Source: a virus
IMG/VR virus record: IMGVR_UViG_3300042459_000110
Coordinates: 1 to 38,509 of that record
Length of the DNA stretch: 38,509 nucleotides
Reading direction: 5' to 3' (one strand)
This document shows positions 1 through 8,922 of the stretch, piece by piece; within the stretch, counting starts at the first letter, position 1, and each line of letters opens with the position of its first letter. Made by a program: the position numbers and the translations under genes. The notes beneath the pieces were generated by a model. The model saw only the letters and a list, made by a program, of their open reading frames with translations, did no database searches and was not told the origin of the DNA.

Positions 1-208
1 ACCAGCATAAACACAGATTATGTTCAATGCGAGTCGTTGCCATCCGCCCTCAAGAAACTCAGTCCACTTGGCAAAGTGATTTGGCGTGACGGACCCATCC
101 TCAACAATGACCGTTCACGAACGCTCGCCAAGTTGGGACACGAATGTGTCAGGTCAGGGCTCAACCCATCCGAAACCAAAGTCGTCATCGTAGATGCCGA
201 CCTTCGGT
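1..208. repeat. Terminal overlap, left copy
   Basis: Bases 1-208 match 38302-38509 with two substitutions, G78 versus T38379 and T81 versus A38382. The reading frame of the primase-like gene is continuous across the match. This is most simply an assembly overlap of a circular or circularly permuted genome with slight strain variation; a true short direct terminal repeat is less likely because it would cut a gene and should be identical. Confidence 0.9.
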
Positions 209-279
209 GGGGCAAGTATTATAACCGTACAAACGGGGAACTAGAGATTGATAAACTAGTGGCTAGAGTGTATACCTAG
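1..279 (+). CDS. Primase-like protein, C-terminal part (gene continues across the contig join)
   Basis: This open frame enters at base 1 and stops with TAG at 277-279. The frame starting at 37675 reaches the repeated segment in the same phase, so the two pieces form one gene of about 301 residues in the closed genome. This part is the C-terminal tail, ending in a basic/acidic mixture (KYYNRTNGELEIDKLVARVYT region); the catalytic primase motifs are in the other piece. The next gene starts 8 bases after the stop. Confidence 0.85.
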   Translation, partial: TSINTDYVQCESLPSALKKLSPLGKVIWRDGPILNNDRSRTLAKLGHECVRSGLNPSETKVVIVDADLRWGKYYNRTNGELEIDKLVARVYT

Positions 280-286
280 GAGGTAT
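272..286 (+). promoter_or_regulatory. Shine-Dalgarno in a small hairpin
   Basis: ATACC (272-276) pairs with GGTAT (282-286). The loop TAGGA and the 3' arm carry the AGGAGG ribosome-binding core for the ATG at 288. The TAG stop of the upstream gene (277-279) lies in the same loop. Confidence 0.5.
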
Positions 287-287
287 T

Positions 288-443
288 ATGACACCCGAAG
301 AAGAAAGCAACCGAATTAAACTTCTTGAAGATTATATTTATCGTCTTGAACAAGAAGTCTCGGACATGACCAAAGAGGTCATGATGTGGCGACACAAACA
401 TGACCCAACTGTAAAGTTAGTTGAAGAAGATGACCCCTTCTAA
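288..443 (+). CDS. Small acidic hypothetical protein (51 aa)
   Basis: The ATG at 288 follows a strong AGGAGG, which decides the start. The protein is glutamate-rich at the N-terminus, predicted mostly helical (the NRIKLLEDYIYRLEQEV stretch has a coiled-coil-like heptad), and ends in an acidic EEDDPF tail. No known family is recognised. It sits between the primase and the RusA resolvase and overlaps the RusA start by 14 bases, so it probably belongs to the replication/recombination operon. Confidence 0.7.
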   Translation: MTPEEESNRIKLLEDYIYRLEQEVSDMTKEVMMWRHKHDPTVKLVEEDDPF

Positions 444-792
444 GAAACCACTTTCACACACGATTGTTGTTAACGGCAGACCCGTACCTAAGGGAAGACC
501 TAGGTTGGGTCGCCGTGGTCGTGTGTTCACCCCTGAGAAGACACTCATCGCTGAAGCGGAAATCCGTGAAGCATGGGTAGCGTTAGATGGTCCTATCTTT
601 GAAGGACAAGTCTCGCTAACTGTTTTATTTAACGACAAAGAAACCGTAGTTACGGTTACAGAGTTTGACGGACAGAAATCTAAGTTACGAGGTGACTTAG
701 ATAATTATATTAAAACACTCATGGACGGTTTAAACGGCGTTGCATGGGCTGACGACAAACAGGTGCATCACATTGAAGCGACCAAGGAGTAA
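430..792 (+). CDS. rusA: RusA-like Holliday junction resolvase
   Basis: A 120-residue protein from the ATG at 430; an upstream in-frame TTG at 421 is possible. It has the RusA family pattern: an N-terminal G-R-P-V-P-K-G-R-P-R strand segment (16-25), then G-D-L-D-N (88-92), D99 and W-A-D-D-K-Q-V (106-112). The conserved aspartates D89, D91 and D108/D109 would bind Mg2+. RusA dimers cut four-way DNA junctions in the cytoplasm; in a phage this resolves replication or recombination intermediates before packaging. Length fits the family, about 120 aa. It overlaps the upstream small gene and lies 2 bases before the next ATG. Confidence 0.9.
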   Translation: MTPSKKPLSHTIVVNGRPVPKGRPRLGRRGRVFTPEKTLIAEAEIREAWVALDGPIFEGQVSLTVLFNDKETVVTVTEFDGQKSKLRGDLDNYIKTLMDGLNGVAWADDKQVHHIEATKE

Positions 793-794
793 TT

Positions 795-956
795 ATGGGA
801 CGCAGTGTTACACGCAGACGCAAACCTCCACGCTTGGCAAAGCCTAGAAACAAGTCATTGACTTCTTCGCATCCTCGCCCTGTAAAGATTACATACATGG
901 AAGGTTTTGGACCCGAAGGCAAAAAGCAGGAGGAACCCAATGGGGAAGTTCTCTGA
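795..956 (+). CDS. Small basic hypothetical protein (53 aa)
   Basis: The ATG at 795 is preceded by AAGGAGT at good spacing. The N-terminal half is strongly basic (RRRKPPRLAKPRNK), suggesting nucleic-acid binding; the C-terminal half is acidic. The end overlaps the next gene by 17 bases and supplies its AGGAGG ribosome-binding site. No family is recognised. Confidence 0.65.
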   Translation: MGRSVTRRRKPPRLAKPRNKSLTSSHPRPVKITYMEGFGPEGKKQEEPNGEVL

Positions 957-1422
957 TTATGACTTGCCAGCAAAAAAGTTCAACTTCCATGAAGACCTTA
1001 AGTTCGGTCAGAAAGGTGAGAAACTCGTTGAAGATTTCCTCACCGCAATGGAAGCAGGTTCCTTTGAAGTTAAAACAGACCGTTACCGAAACGGGAAAAT
1101 GGTCCTTGAAATGGAACACAACCCTCGCAGGAAACAAGACGAAGACGGCAAAGCCGTATGGGAACCATCAGGACTTAATGTAACCAAAGCAGCATGGTGG
1201 GTTTATGTTTACACACTGGACGGTGACCAAGGAGCATTCGTTATCGTATCCACGAAACGAATCAAACGATACCTGAAGGTAAACAAAGCGATTTATAATC
1301 GCAAGACTATGTCTAACTTTGCGTGGTCATCATCTAACCCATCTCGTGGGTTTCTTTTGCTACCCGAACAAGTCAACGACTTGATGACAAATCCTGAATA
1401 TGATGAAGTACGAACCATCTAG
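940..1422 (+). CDS. Predicted PD-(D/E)XK-type nuclease (160 aa)
   Basis: The ATG at 940 is chosen because AGGAGG lies at 928-933; an upstream in-frame TTG lacks this. The layout resembles small phage PD-(D/E)XK proteins: a helix with E27 (G-E-K-L-V-E-D-F-L), the core F-E-V-K-T-D (42-47) giving an E-x-K pair, and then V-L-E-M-E-H-N and a K-A-A-W-W-V-Y-V-Y strand. By analogy it would be a Mg2+-dependent nuclease acting on replication or recombination intermediates, or on host DNA. It lies beside RusA. The fold is inferred from pattern only and has not been modelled. Confidence 0.6.
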   Translation: MGKFSDYDLPAKKFNFHEDLKFGQKGEKLVEDFLTAMEAGSFEVKTDRYRNGKMVLEMEHNPRRKQDEDGKAVWEPSGLNVTKAAWWVYVYTLDGDQGAFVIVSTKRIKRYLKVNKAIYNRKTMSNFAWSSSNPSRGFLLLPEQVNDLMTNPEYDEVRTI

Positions 1423-1765
1423 TAAACTAGGACAAACAGAAACCGAACTGCTCATGATGCCATTCATGTACCTAGAAGTGGGCGACTTAGACCCCGACTG
1501 GGATATGCTTGACGCAGTGACAGAGTGTGTGTCCATGCTTAGCGAGAAGGAACAAACCATAATCTATGGTTTGTTTTACGATAGGCTTACATATGAAGAA
1601 CTGAAAACAGTTGTAGGTGTAAAAGCAAAATCGCACGCATGGACGAAAACGCAAACAGCATTGCAAAATTTAAAAACAATCATGGAGCAACATCCAATGT
1701 TGCGCCATCTAGGAGAAAAAAATGAAGAAGACCGACCTAACAACATTAAGAAAGTTGTTGGCTGA
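1400..1765 (+). CDS. Sigma-70 region 4-like DNA-binding protein
   Basis: The 121-residue frame overlaps the previous gene by 23 bases; ATGs at 1400 and 1403 are both possible. Residues 47-95 resemble sigma region 4 (L-S-E-K-E-Q-T-I-I-Y-G-L-F then L-T-Y-E-E-L-K-T-V-V-G-V and a final A-L-Q-N-L-K-T helix), a helix-turn-helix that binds promoter -35 elements. No region 2 is visible, so it is not a complete sigma factor; it could be a transcription co-factor or a sigma-like switch for late genes. The coding sequence contains a 10-bp hairpin (1551-1560/1566-1575). Confidence 0.6.
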   Translation: MMKYEPSSKLGQTETELLMMPFMYLEVGDLDPDWDMLDAVTECVSMLSEKEQTIIYGLFYDRLTYEELKTVVGVKAKSHAWTKTQTALQNLKTIMEQHPMLRHLGEKNEEDRPNNIKKVVG

Positions 1766-1868
1766 CTTGAAGAAAGAAGCGACACAGATGGGACTACCTA
1801 TGGCTAGAATTAGAGATGTAGATGACCTACAGAAAACTATTGAACTCGTGGAGAAAAAGCGTGGATAA
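1722..1868 (+). CDS. Small lysine-rich helical protein (48 aa)
   Basis: The ATG at 1722 follows AGGAG (1711-1715). The protein is lysine-rich and looks like two short amphipathic helices (TLRKLLADLKKEA and DLQKTIELVEKK). It overlaps the sigma-like gene at its start and the next gene by 8 bases at its end. No family is recognised. Confidence 0.65.
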   Translation: MKKTDLTTLRKLLADLKKEATQMGLPMARIRDVDDLQKTIELVEKKRG

Positions 1869-2118
1869 CGAAAAGAAAAAACAAGCATTCTATTGGACCA
1901 AGGCACGGTCTGATTATGAATCGGAAATTACCAAAATGGCAAAACATTATGACTCTTTAAACAAAGCCAAATGGGGCGAACCTGTTTGGGAACAGGTCGC
2001 ACACGAACTGGTGTATGTAATTGGTCTATTAGAAGAAGACCCTACATACCCGAAGAACTGGCGTAAAGTATTTCGTGTGTTACGCACCTACGAGAATTTG
2101 TGCAGGGACAGCAAATGA
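1861..2118 (+). CDS. Hypothetical protein (85 aa)
   Basis: A GTG at 1861 with GGAG at 1850-1853 is preferred over upstream in-frame codons, because it fits the overlapping-gene style here. The product is charged at the N-terminus (DNEKKKQAFYW) with helical segments and a C-terminal W-R-K-V-F-R-V-L-R-T-Y. No family is recognised. The stop overlaps the next ATG in an ATGA arrangement, suggesting translational coupling. Confidence 0.65.
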   Translation: MDNEKKKQAFYWTKARSDYESEITKMAKHYDSLNKAKWGEPVWEQVAHELVYVIGLLEEDPTYPKNWRKVFRVLRTYENLCRDSK

Positions 2119-2345
2119 GTTTTGACCCTGACGACATGAAAGAAATCAGCGCATCATTCGCACAGATTTCAAAGGACGCTTTTGAAGGTTACTGCGTAGA
2201 GTTTCACATCACCAAACTTGGCGCACAAGACATGGTTGCAGAATGGAACAAAGCAATGCTAGGCGACCAAGACTGCCTGTTCCGATGCATGGAAAACTAC
2301 AGTTATATTGTGGGCGAAATTATAGAAGCCCTAAAGTTAGACTAG
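2115..2345 (+). CDS. Hypothetical acidic protein (76 aa), last gene of the plus-strand operon
   Basis: The ATG at 2115 overlaps the upstream stop (ATGA), preferred over the TTG at 2100. It is acidic (F-D-P-D-D-M-K-E at the N-terminus) and likely helical; no family is recognised. Its TAG at 2343-2345 interlocks with the stop of the convergent endolysin gene (2342-2344), leaving no room for a separate terminator between the two operons. Confidence 0.65.
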   Translation: MSFDPDDMKEISASFAQISKDAFEGYCVEFHITKLGAQDMVAEWNKAMLGDQDCLFRCMENYSYIVGEIIEALKLD

Positions 2346-2800
2346 GCAGGAACCCTGTCAGTAACAGGGGTCTTGTTGCTCCACGATGCCTTAGTGGTTT
2401 CAATGTGTAGCCACTTAGCCCACGCCTGACCCATGCCATGACCGTTAGGCTTTGACTTGTGCCAGCCCCTAGATGGTGTCCAAGTACAACAGCCAACATA
2501 ATCAACAATCATTTGGATGCCCAACTCTTTTGAGTTGGCAACCATCCACTTCATGCTAGTAAGACACACTGCCCTTGTAGGGTAACGCCAGTCCACAGCA
2601 GCACCAAAGTAATGCGAGGACGGAGAACCGCCTCCACGCACCTCACGCTTGTTAACAATGCCAACACTAGTGCCACCATAACGCTTAATCAAATGGTCTT
2701 TTAAAGCCACAATGTTCGGGCTTGCATGCCCACCCAGACGAACCTTGTCTAGTTTCGTAGCCTTCTGCCAGTTATAATAATCTGTTTTGTTAACGCTCAT
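2342..2800 (-). CDS. Endolysin, M15-type D-Ala-D-Ala carboxypeptidase-like
   Basis: The 152-residue protein carries the zinc peptidase M15/VanY-type signature: S-S-H-Y-F-G-A-A-V-D-W (61-71; ligands H63 and D70) and W-L-H-I-E (130-134; H132). Such enzymes cleave peptide cross-links in peptidoglycan, here to lyse the host. No signal peptide or separate wall-binding domain is visible, so release would need a holin; membrane proteins at 21103-21484 are candidates. It is the last gene of the long minus-strand late block and overlaps the 1774-aa gene by 11 bases. Confidence 0.85.
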   Translation of the reverse strand: MSVNKTDYYNWQKATKLDKVRLGGHASPNIVALKDHLIKRYGGTSVGIVNKREVRGGGSPSSHYFGAAVDWRYPTRAVCLTSMKWMVANSKELGIQMIVDYVGCCTWTPSRGWHKSKPNGHGMGQAWAKWLHIETTKASWSNKTPVTDRVPA

Positions 2801-5800
2801 TTTTCGGAACCTTACCCTTCTTGCTTAAATCTTTGATTTCTTTAGCCAGTTTAAACTGACGGTTAATTAACTCTCCACGCTGTTGACGAGGACCCACATT
2901 ACGCACAGGCACACCAGCAGCCGTAAGCCAACTGGTCAACATACGCTCATTATAGGTAGCCTTACCGCCGATAGCACCACCTGACAAACGCTGAGCCGTA
3001 CCCAAAGTAGGAATCAAGTTACCCAACGCATAGTTAACCTTTGGGTTAATCGTCAGAGTACCTTCAGCGTCACGCTGTCCAATAGCATCCACACCAAGCA
3101 TGCTAGCCAAAGCCGCAATCGCCTTGTCAGCACCCTTAGCCTCCTCATACTTGTCAGTAAAAGGAATGTCCATAGCCAACTGCTTGTCACCCAGCAACTC
3201 AATCGGAAGTTTCACTAACGGGTTAGCCTGTCCCAGCAAACGCCTTGGGTCAGCCAGCGACTTCGCTGTTGACTGCAGGCGCAACTGAGGAAGGTCAGGA
3301 GCAAGGACAGTGCTACCGCCCAAGCCCATAGGACCCATCTCTCCAAGCCAAGATGGAAGAACAACATCGGATGCAACGGGATTCTCTCGTTGCAGACGCT
3401 CATAGTTTAAATACATCTTGGGATGAATCAACTGTTCCGTCATCTGCAACGGCAAGTTCTTGCTAGTCCACACCCAGAACGGAATGAAGTTCTTCATTCC
3501 TTCATCAAAACTGCTCAGGTCTGTATAATCAAAGTGGTAGCGAGTAATACGGTAAACCGCTTCGTCATATTTGTATCCCTTGCGGAGACTGTCAAGAGCC
3601 ATCGGGAAACGCACAGTGTTCTCAGTGAACTCGTTCGCACGACCCAACATTTCAGTAGCCTTGTTGTTTACAATCTTTTCTCCCACACTACCCTTGAGGC
3701 TAGGAACAATAAAGTCTGACTGAATACCACGACCAGTAGCCATAACAGCACGAATACTATCCTTATACATTGTGCGTTCCGCAGGGTCTGTAATCTTTAA
3801 AACATCAAGCCACTTTTCAGGACCATGTTTATGATAAGCAATCATCGCCTTAGTGCCATCCAAAATAGCCTTGTTGTCAACGCCAGCAACCTTATTCATG
3901 AAGGTAGCAGACATCGCATTACGCACCACAAATCCTGGTGTCATAGTCGCATAAATTTTAAAGATTTGGTTATAACGCTTATAAATATTTAGATACTCGT
4001 TGCTGTTAGCCATCTTACGCATCTTGGCAATATTGGGCTTTAACACATCAGCAAATTCTTTCGGAATTTGCACACCAGTAGATTCAATAGCAGTCCAACC
4101 ATCAAGAATGTCATCCGCTAAACCAGCAAACCCAGCAGCAGTTATATCATCCATAGCCCCAGGAATTATTAAAGAATCATACATAACCAACTTAGCCTCA
4201 TCAGAAGCCAACTGCATGGACACACGCTCCCACGCATCCTTGACACCAGTGCCTTCCAACTTAGCAATATTATTAATGCGCTCAGTAACCTTGCGTGACC
4301 ATTCACGAGAGTTCGTCCCAGCCACACCAGCAGGTGCGTTGGTATGGATTGCCATACTCAACGCATCAATGTCAGCCCTAAGTGCGTCACCAGTAGATGC
4401 ATTCCACTTTTCAATAACACGCTTTTGGTCAACCAAAGTAACCAAGCGTTGCCTATGATAGTTGATGTCACGCTGAATAGGACCAGTAACACGCTCAGTA
4501 CCAGCCAACAGTTTTTCTTCCAAAGCAACAATCTTATTGTTTAACTTTTCTTCACTACGAGTAAGAATACGAGTTGCTTCCTCAGCAGTGACATTAAGCC
4601 TTTTACCCGATTCATCCCTGATGGTTATAAGACCCGACTGTTCATACTGCTTCATCGCACGCTCAGCAGCCTTTACACGGCGTGAACCAACAGACTTAAC
4701 ATTACCAATCTGCCTACCTGTACGCTTGGCTTCTTCAGCGACACCCTCACGCATAAACTGCTGAGTCTGTTGTGTCTGAATAACAGAACCCAACTCCTCA
4801 GACAAACTGTTCACCTCAAGAGAAGCAGTGTGGTAATCAGCATCAACAATAGAACGAACAAACTCGTTTTCGTTGGTAAACGAAACGGGTGTTGCCGTAC
4901 CCTCAATTAAATCATCACCAACAGTTTTCTGACCGTAACGCATCGCATAATTAAACTCGTCAGGCAACAACAAAGAATAAGCACCATCAGCAACATCATT
5001 GTCAAAACCATGAAGCACCCTACTAGGAAACAAAATTGGTGTATAATTTTTACCCTTGGCTGTTTCGTTAACCATAGCCATCATAAAATCGGTCCACATT
5101 TGCTTTGAAACAACCTCAGACCCTTCACGACCAATAGAATAAGCAGCATCCATAAACAAATCATCAAGTGTTTTAAACACACCAATAATTAGTTCATCAT
5201 CAACAGCGTCATGAGGGAATTCGCTACGACTTAAACCAACAATCAACTCCATAATAGAAGCCATCTCAGGATAAACCTGCTCAAACATTGGGTCCATAAT
5301 GTCGCCATCAAGCAAATCATCCAGCACACTAGCCCAAGCATTTTCAGGGTCAATACCAGCACGATTCAACGCATAACCAACAGCATCACCAACACCGTTT
5401 TTCAAATCCCAGAAAGCATTAAATGCTTCTGGGGTTCTCATATCCATAATCTCACTGGTTGGCAAAGCATGGACAGCAACAGTGTTCGGGTCGGACAACT
5501 GGGCACGGCGCATACCTGAAATCTCATCAGAAGTAGATAGCCCATCTGTCCCAGCAATAGGTCGTGTATCCATCACACGCAACACAGGCTCAGCATTAGG
5601 GTCGTATGGTCGCTCCATCAAGTCGTCAAACCTTGCGTACAGCAAACCATCGTCAGCATAATCTGCTTCCATCTTCACATCACCAAGAACACGGTAACCT
5701 TCAATCTGTTCCGTAAGTTGACGCTCAATGTCAAGCAAATCATTAAGTTCATCAGCATCAACAGGCGGAGTATCCGCCAGTTGAGACTGCAAAGACTTCA

Positions 5801-8114
5801 AACGCTTCGTTAACTCTTTCAACTCTTGCGGGTCGTTAATTCCCTGCGCTCTAGCAACAGCATTATAAAGTTCCGTTGCAGACTTAGGAATACGCTTAGC
5901 ATCAGGACGAACCTTAAGGAAGATGTCTTTAAGGATGTCATAAGCAACTTGTTCTTCAACACGACCAAACTCAATCGCTGAACGCAAAGTACGCACTTGG
6001 TCAATCAAGACACGGTGAACATCGGCAAACGCTCCACGCTCCGCCTCGTTCTTAACGCCAGCATTAATCAACGCATTGTTTAACTTAACTTCAAGGTCAT
6101 CCAAAGCAGTGGTAATGTTTTTAATATCGGTGTCAAGAAGGAACTTCTTGGCATCCTTTTCCTCAAGAACCTTGCCAGCAGTCTTTAAAGCATCTTCTGC
6201 TTTGGTCTTTGCAATAACCTGACCTGTTGTTACCTTGGCTGCAAGACGGTTGCGAACCTTTACCAGTCCAGCATGGACACCCGTGAGTGACGCTACAAGG
6301 TCTTTGTCTGGCACTACCTTCGTGTTAATTACACGAGCAACATCGCCACCATAATCCAACAAACGGCGAACATACGCTTCACGCCCACGGGCTGCACCCA
6401 TGCTATAAGCATAAGAATCTGCAATAGCAAAAATATCTGTTTCAAAGAAATCATATTCTTCGCCACTCTTACGGCGGAAAATTTCGTTAACCTTGTCAAC
6501 CACGGTTGGAAAATTGTCGTCCAAGACAACATCTTCATCCATAAACTTTGAGTACTTGATAGTACCGTCAGGTTGCACCTCAGGTGCTCTGAGGGTACGG
6601 TGCATAGCAGCACCTGTGTTTTGACCCAATTCCATTGGTGTCAAATCAGCATCTCTAAAGAAGCCAGTTGCTTGACCCTTCTCGCCATAAGCAAAACGGA
6701 AAGCCTTATCAGTCATTTTGTGGTGAAGATAATCATCCACAAAACCAATCTCTTTCATGTTCGCACCATAATCGGTATTGAACTTCAAACGAATGTTGTT
6801 GACACCGCTACGAACCTCATCCTGCCAAGCCATATAGCGTGTAGCAAAATCTTTCAACTGAACATCGGTTGACTTAGCGAACTCCTCAGGAGATTCAACC
6901 AACTTGTAAACCTTGTTGGTTGCACCAGCCTCACGAATTTCCTTAAGAAGGTCCTTAACGCCACCAACATTCTTACGGTACGCCTCAGACTTGTAACCCT
7001 TGGCAAAACGCTGAGCAGTATAATGAGCAACTTCCTCAACGACCTGCTTATCAGTCAAACCAGCATTATAACCAATACCAGCCATCTTCATAGCCTTGCG
7101 ACTAGCAGGAGTAAACTTACCTGTAGTCTTTGTCACAACACCAGCAGTACGGGCAGCCTTTCCAGTACCAAGACGAGCAGCAGTTATAATACCCTTTTTA
7201 CCAGTTAAAGCACCAGCAATAAACTCCGTCTTAGGGACAATCTGCCCCATATAACGAACACCATAACCAATACCTTCAGCAGCACGCACTTCCTTCGGTA
7301 CAGCAGCAGCACCATACTTGCCAATTTCCGCCAACTTGCCAACAAGTTGCGGATGCTTAGCCAACATCTCAGTGGTACCAAGTTTAACCATCAACTCACT
7401 ACGACCAGCAGCACCGACATACTTCAAAGAACCAACACCAACATAAGTCAACGGGTCAGTAGCAATGTCAATACCAATGTCAATAGTCTTATCAAGCCAG
7501 CCAACACCAGTCTGTGGCATCAAACGGAAATTCTTATCCTTGCCCTGATTAATAAAGTCAGACCAAGAACCTCGTGGACCATTAGCGTTACGACCAGCAG
7601 TACCAGCATCAAAGAACATATAAGTTAAGTCAGCAGCCTCTTTAACACCAGACTGAATATAACGAGAAGCCGTACTGGAAATATCAAGAGCAGTGGACAC
7701 AACTTTAGCAGGAGCAGTGACAACATCTCCAGCAAGACCCTTAACCATAGACCAAGCACTAGAGTCGGGTTGTTCTTGAGTTATACCAGTGTTATAAAGG
7801 TCAGTTAAACGCTTACGGGCTTTGTCCTTGCCTTTTTGGTCAAGAGTAGATGAGCGAGCAATCTTTGCAAGCGAACTACGATACGCCCTATCAAGACGAT
7901 GCATTTCCTGACGAACAGTAGACTTTAACTGCTCACTACCACCACCAGACTTAACAGTGCCAGCAGCACCCAAACCCTGAAGTGTTTGGAAAAGAGATTC
8001 AGATTCTTCACCTTCACTTTGAAACGGATTTAACCCAGCCGAAGATTGCTTCGGCAAGGTTGTATCTGTACTAGAAGTAGGTTTCTTATTAAAAGGCGAC
8101 CTTGAAACAGCCAT
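2790..8114 (-). CDS. Very large internal virion / DNA-ejection protein (1774 aa)
   Basis: One uninterrupted frame covers 14 % of the genome. It has a Ser/Gly-rich disordered N-terminus (1-60), Ala/Gly-rich hydrophobic stretches around residues 120-330, long charged helical segments in the middle (coiled-coil-like), and near residues 1530-1600 an aromatic section (NFIPFWVWTSKNLPLQM) of the kind I associate with giant phage ejection proteins. Position after the tail genes and before lysis matches T7-like internal core proteins, which leave the head with the DNA and span the envelope. I see no clear lysozyme/transglycosylase catalytic motif. Its ATG overlaps the upstream stop (TAATG). Confidence 0.7.
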   Translation of the reverse strand: MAVSRSPFNKKPTSSTDTTLPKQSSAGLNPFQSEGEESESLFQTLQGLGAAGTVKSGGGSEQLKSTVRQEMHRLDRAYRSSLAKIARSSTLDQKGKDKARKRLTDLYNTGITQEQPDSSAWSMVKGLAGDVVTAPAKVVSTALDISSTASRYIQSGVKEAADLTYMFFDAGTAGRNANGPRGSWSDFINQGKDKNFRLMPQTGVGWLDKTIDIGIDIATDPLTYVGVGSLKYVGAAGRSELMVKLGTTEMLAKHPQLVGKLAEIGKYGAAAVPKEVRAAEGIGYGVRYMGQIVPKTEFIAGALTGKKGIITAARLGTGKAARTAGVVTKTTGKFTPASRKAMKMAGIGYNAGLTDKQVVEEVAHYTAQRFAKGYKSEAYRKNVGGVKDLLKEIREAGATNKVYKLVESPEEFAKSTDVQLKDFATRYMAWQDEVRSGVNNIRLKFNTDYGANMKEIGFVDDYLHHKMTDKAFRFAYGEKGQATGFFRDADLTPMELGQNTGAAMHRTLRAPEVQPDGTIKYSKFMDEDVVLDDNFPTVVDKVNEIFRRKSGEEYDFFETDIFAIADSYAYSMGAARGREAYVRRLLDYGGDVARVINTKVVPDKDLVASLTGVHAGLVKVRNRLAAKVTTGQVIAKTKAEDALKTAGKVLEEKDAKKFLLDTDIKNITTALDDLEVKLNNALINAGVKNEAERGAFADVHRVLIDQVRTLRSAIEFGRVEEQVAYDILKDIFLKVRPDAKRIPKSATELYNAVARAQGINDPQELKELTKRLKSLQSQLADTPPVDADELNDLLDIERQLTEQIEGYRVLGDVKMEADYADDGLLYARFDDLMERPYDPNAEPVLRVMDTRPIAGTDGLSTSDEISGMRRAQLSDPNTVAVHALPTSEIMDMRTPEAFNAFWDLKNGVGDAVGYALNRAGIDPENAWASVLDDLLDGDIMDPMFEQVYPEMASIMELIVGLSRSEFPHDAVDDELIIGVFKTLDDLFMDAAYSIGREGSEVVSKQMWTDFMMAMVNETAKGKNYTPILFPSRVLHGFDNDVADGAYSLLLPDEFNYAMRYGQKTVGDDLIEGTATPVSFTNENEFVRSIVDADYHTASLEVNSLSEELGSVIQTQQTQQFMREGVAEEAKRTGRQIGNVKSVGSRRVKAAERAMKQYEQSGLITIRDESGKRLNVTAEEATRILTRSEEKLNNKIVALEEKLLAGTERVTGPIQRDINYHRQRLVTLVDQKRVIEKWNASTGDALRADIDALSMAIHTNAPAGVAGTNSREWSRKVTERINNIAKLEGTGVKDAWERVSMQLASDEAKLVMYDSLIIPGAMDDITAAGFAGLADDILDGWTAIESTGVQIPKEFADVLKPNIAKMRKMANSNEYLNIYKRYNQIFKIYATMTPGFVVRNAMSATFMNKVAGVDNKAILDGTKAMIAYHKHGPEKWLDVLKITDPAERTMYKDSIRAVMATGRGIQSDFIVPSLKGSVGEKIVNNKATEMLGRANEFTENTVRFPMALDSLRKGYKYDEAVYRITRYHFDYTDLSSFDEGMKNFIPFWVWTSKNLPLQMTEQLIHPKMYLNYERLQRENPVASDVVLPSWLGEMGPMGLGGSTVLAPDLPQLRLQSTAKSLADPRRLLGQANPLVKLPIELLGDKQLAMDIPFTDKYEEAKGADKAIAALASMLGVDAIGQRDAEGTLTINPKVNYALGNLIPTLGTAQRLSGGAIGGKATYNERMLTSWLTAAGVPVRNVGPRQQRGELINRQFKLAKEIKDLSKKGKVPKNER

Positions 8115-8890
8115 TACTCTCCCGTAACCTGACGCTTAAGCAAATCAGACAAAGCATAGTTTTTATAGTTCTTTCCAACTTTTTTCTTGATAGCAGTCTC
8201 AAGTTGAGGAACCAAAGCAGTAATCTCAGCATCCTTCAAACCCTGCTTCTTGGCATAATTAGTAAAACCAGAAACCTTAGAGGCAGCAAAAGCATCCACG
8301 CTGGTAGGGACATCAGCCAAACCAGTAATACCAGTTTTTGTAGCCAAGTAATCCCCAGCAGCAGTTTCCCTAGAAGTAATACCTAACTTTTTGCGTCTAT
8401 CTGTGTATGCTGCCATTTGTTTCTTTTGACGCTGAACTTCAGTTCTTTGAAAAGCATCCAAATCGGCATCCATAGAAGCCATAACATCATCATATTCATC
8501 CGATGTCATGTTGAATTTACCGAGAACAACATCTTTGTTGTTGTCGTAGGTGTCACGAATCATAGAAAAGGTAGTCAAGTCAGAACCCTGTCGTTTTACC
8601 TCACCCCAAAATTCGCTAGCAAACTTAGCAATACCACCACGCATATTTCGGTATTTAGCCTCTGTGTCGTTAAACTCAAATGCTGGGTCATAAACTTTAT
8701 CTTTATAAAACCTGCCATAACCAGTGACTTCTTTTTTGGCTCGCTTTTGAAGTGAACCCAAAACACTAGGATTGTTTACTAATGCACGAATAATCTGCCC
8801 AGTGGAAACATCAGCATCCGTCAGCAACTCAACATTGCCACCTGAAAGTTGTAAAATTTGTGCAATTTGGTCATCCGACAACTTAGCCAT
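8114..8890 (-). CDS. Putative internal virion protein (258 aa)
   Basis: Charged and predicted largely helical, with a basic middle (residues 100-170) and a lysine-rich C-terminus. No family is recognised. It is coupled through TAATG to the giant ejection protein, suggesting a partner in the internal core. It is preceded by a TAGAACA-N7-TATATAT motif (8902-8922) and by AGGGG as a plausible ribosome-binding site. Confidence 0.65.
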   Translation of the reverse strand: MAKLSDDQIAQILQLSGGNVELLTDADVSTGQIIRALVNNPSVLGSLQKRAKKEVTGYGRFYKDKVYDPAFEFNDTEAKYRNMRGGIAKFASEFWGEVKRQGSDLTTFSMIRDTYDNNKDVVLGKFNMTSDEYDDVMASMDADLDAFQRTEVQRQKKQMAAYTDRRKKLGITSRETAAGDYLATKTGITGLADVPTSVDAFAASKVSGFTNYAKKQGLKDAEITALVPQLETAIKKKVGKNYKNYALSDLLKRQVTGE

Positions 8891-8901
8891 AATAAACCCC
8901 T

Positions 8902-8922
8902 ATATATAAAGAAAATGTTCTA
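8902..8922 (-). promoter_or_regulatory. Late bipartite motif TAGAACA-N7-TATATAT
   Basis: On the minus strand TAGAACA (8916-8922) is followed after exactly 7 bases by TATATAT (8902-8908), upstream of the 8890 start. The TAG is also the stop codon of the preceding gene. It is one of seven copies with the same 7-base spacing at late-gene boundaries. Confidence 0.55.
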
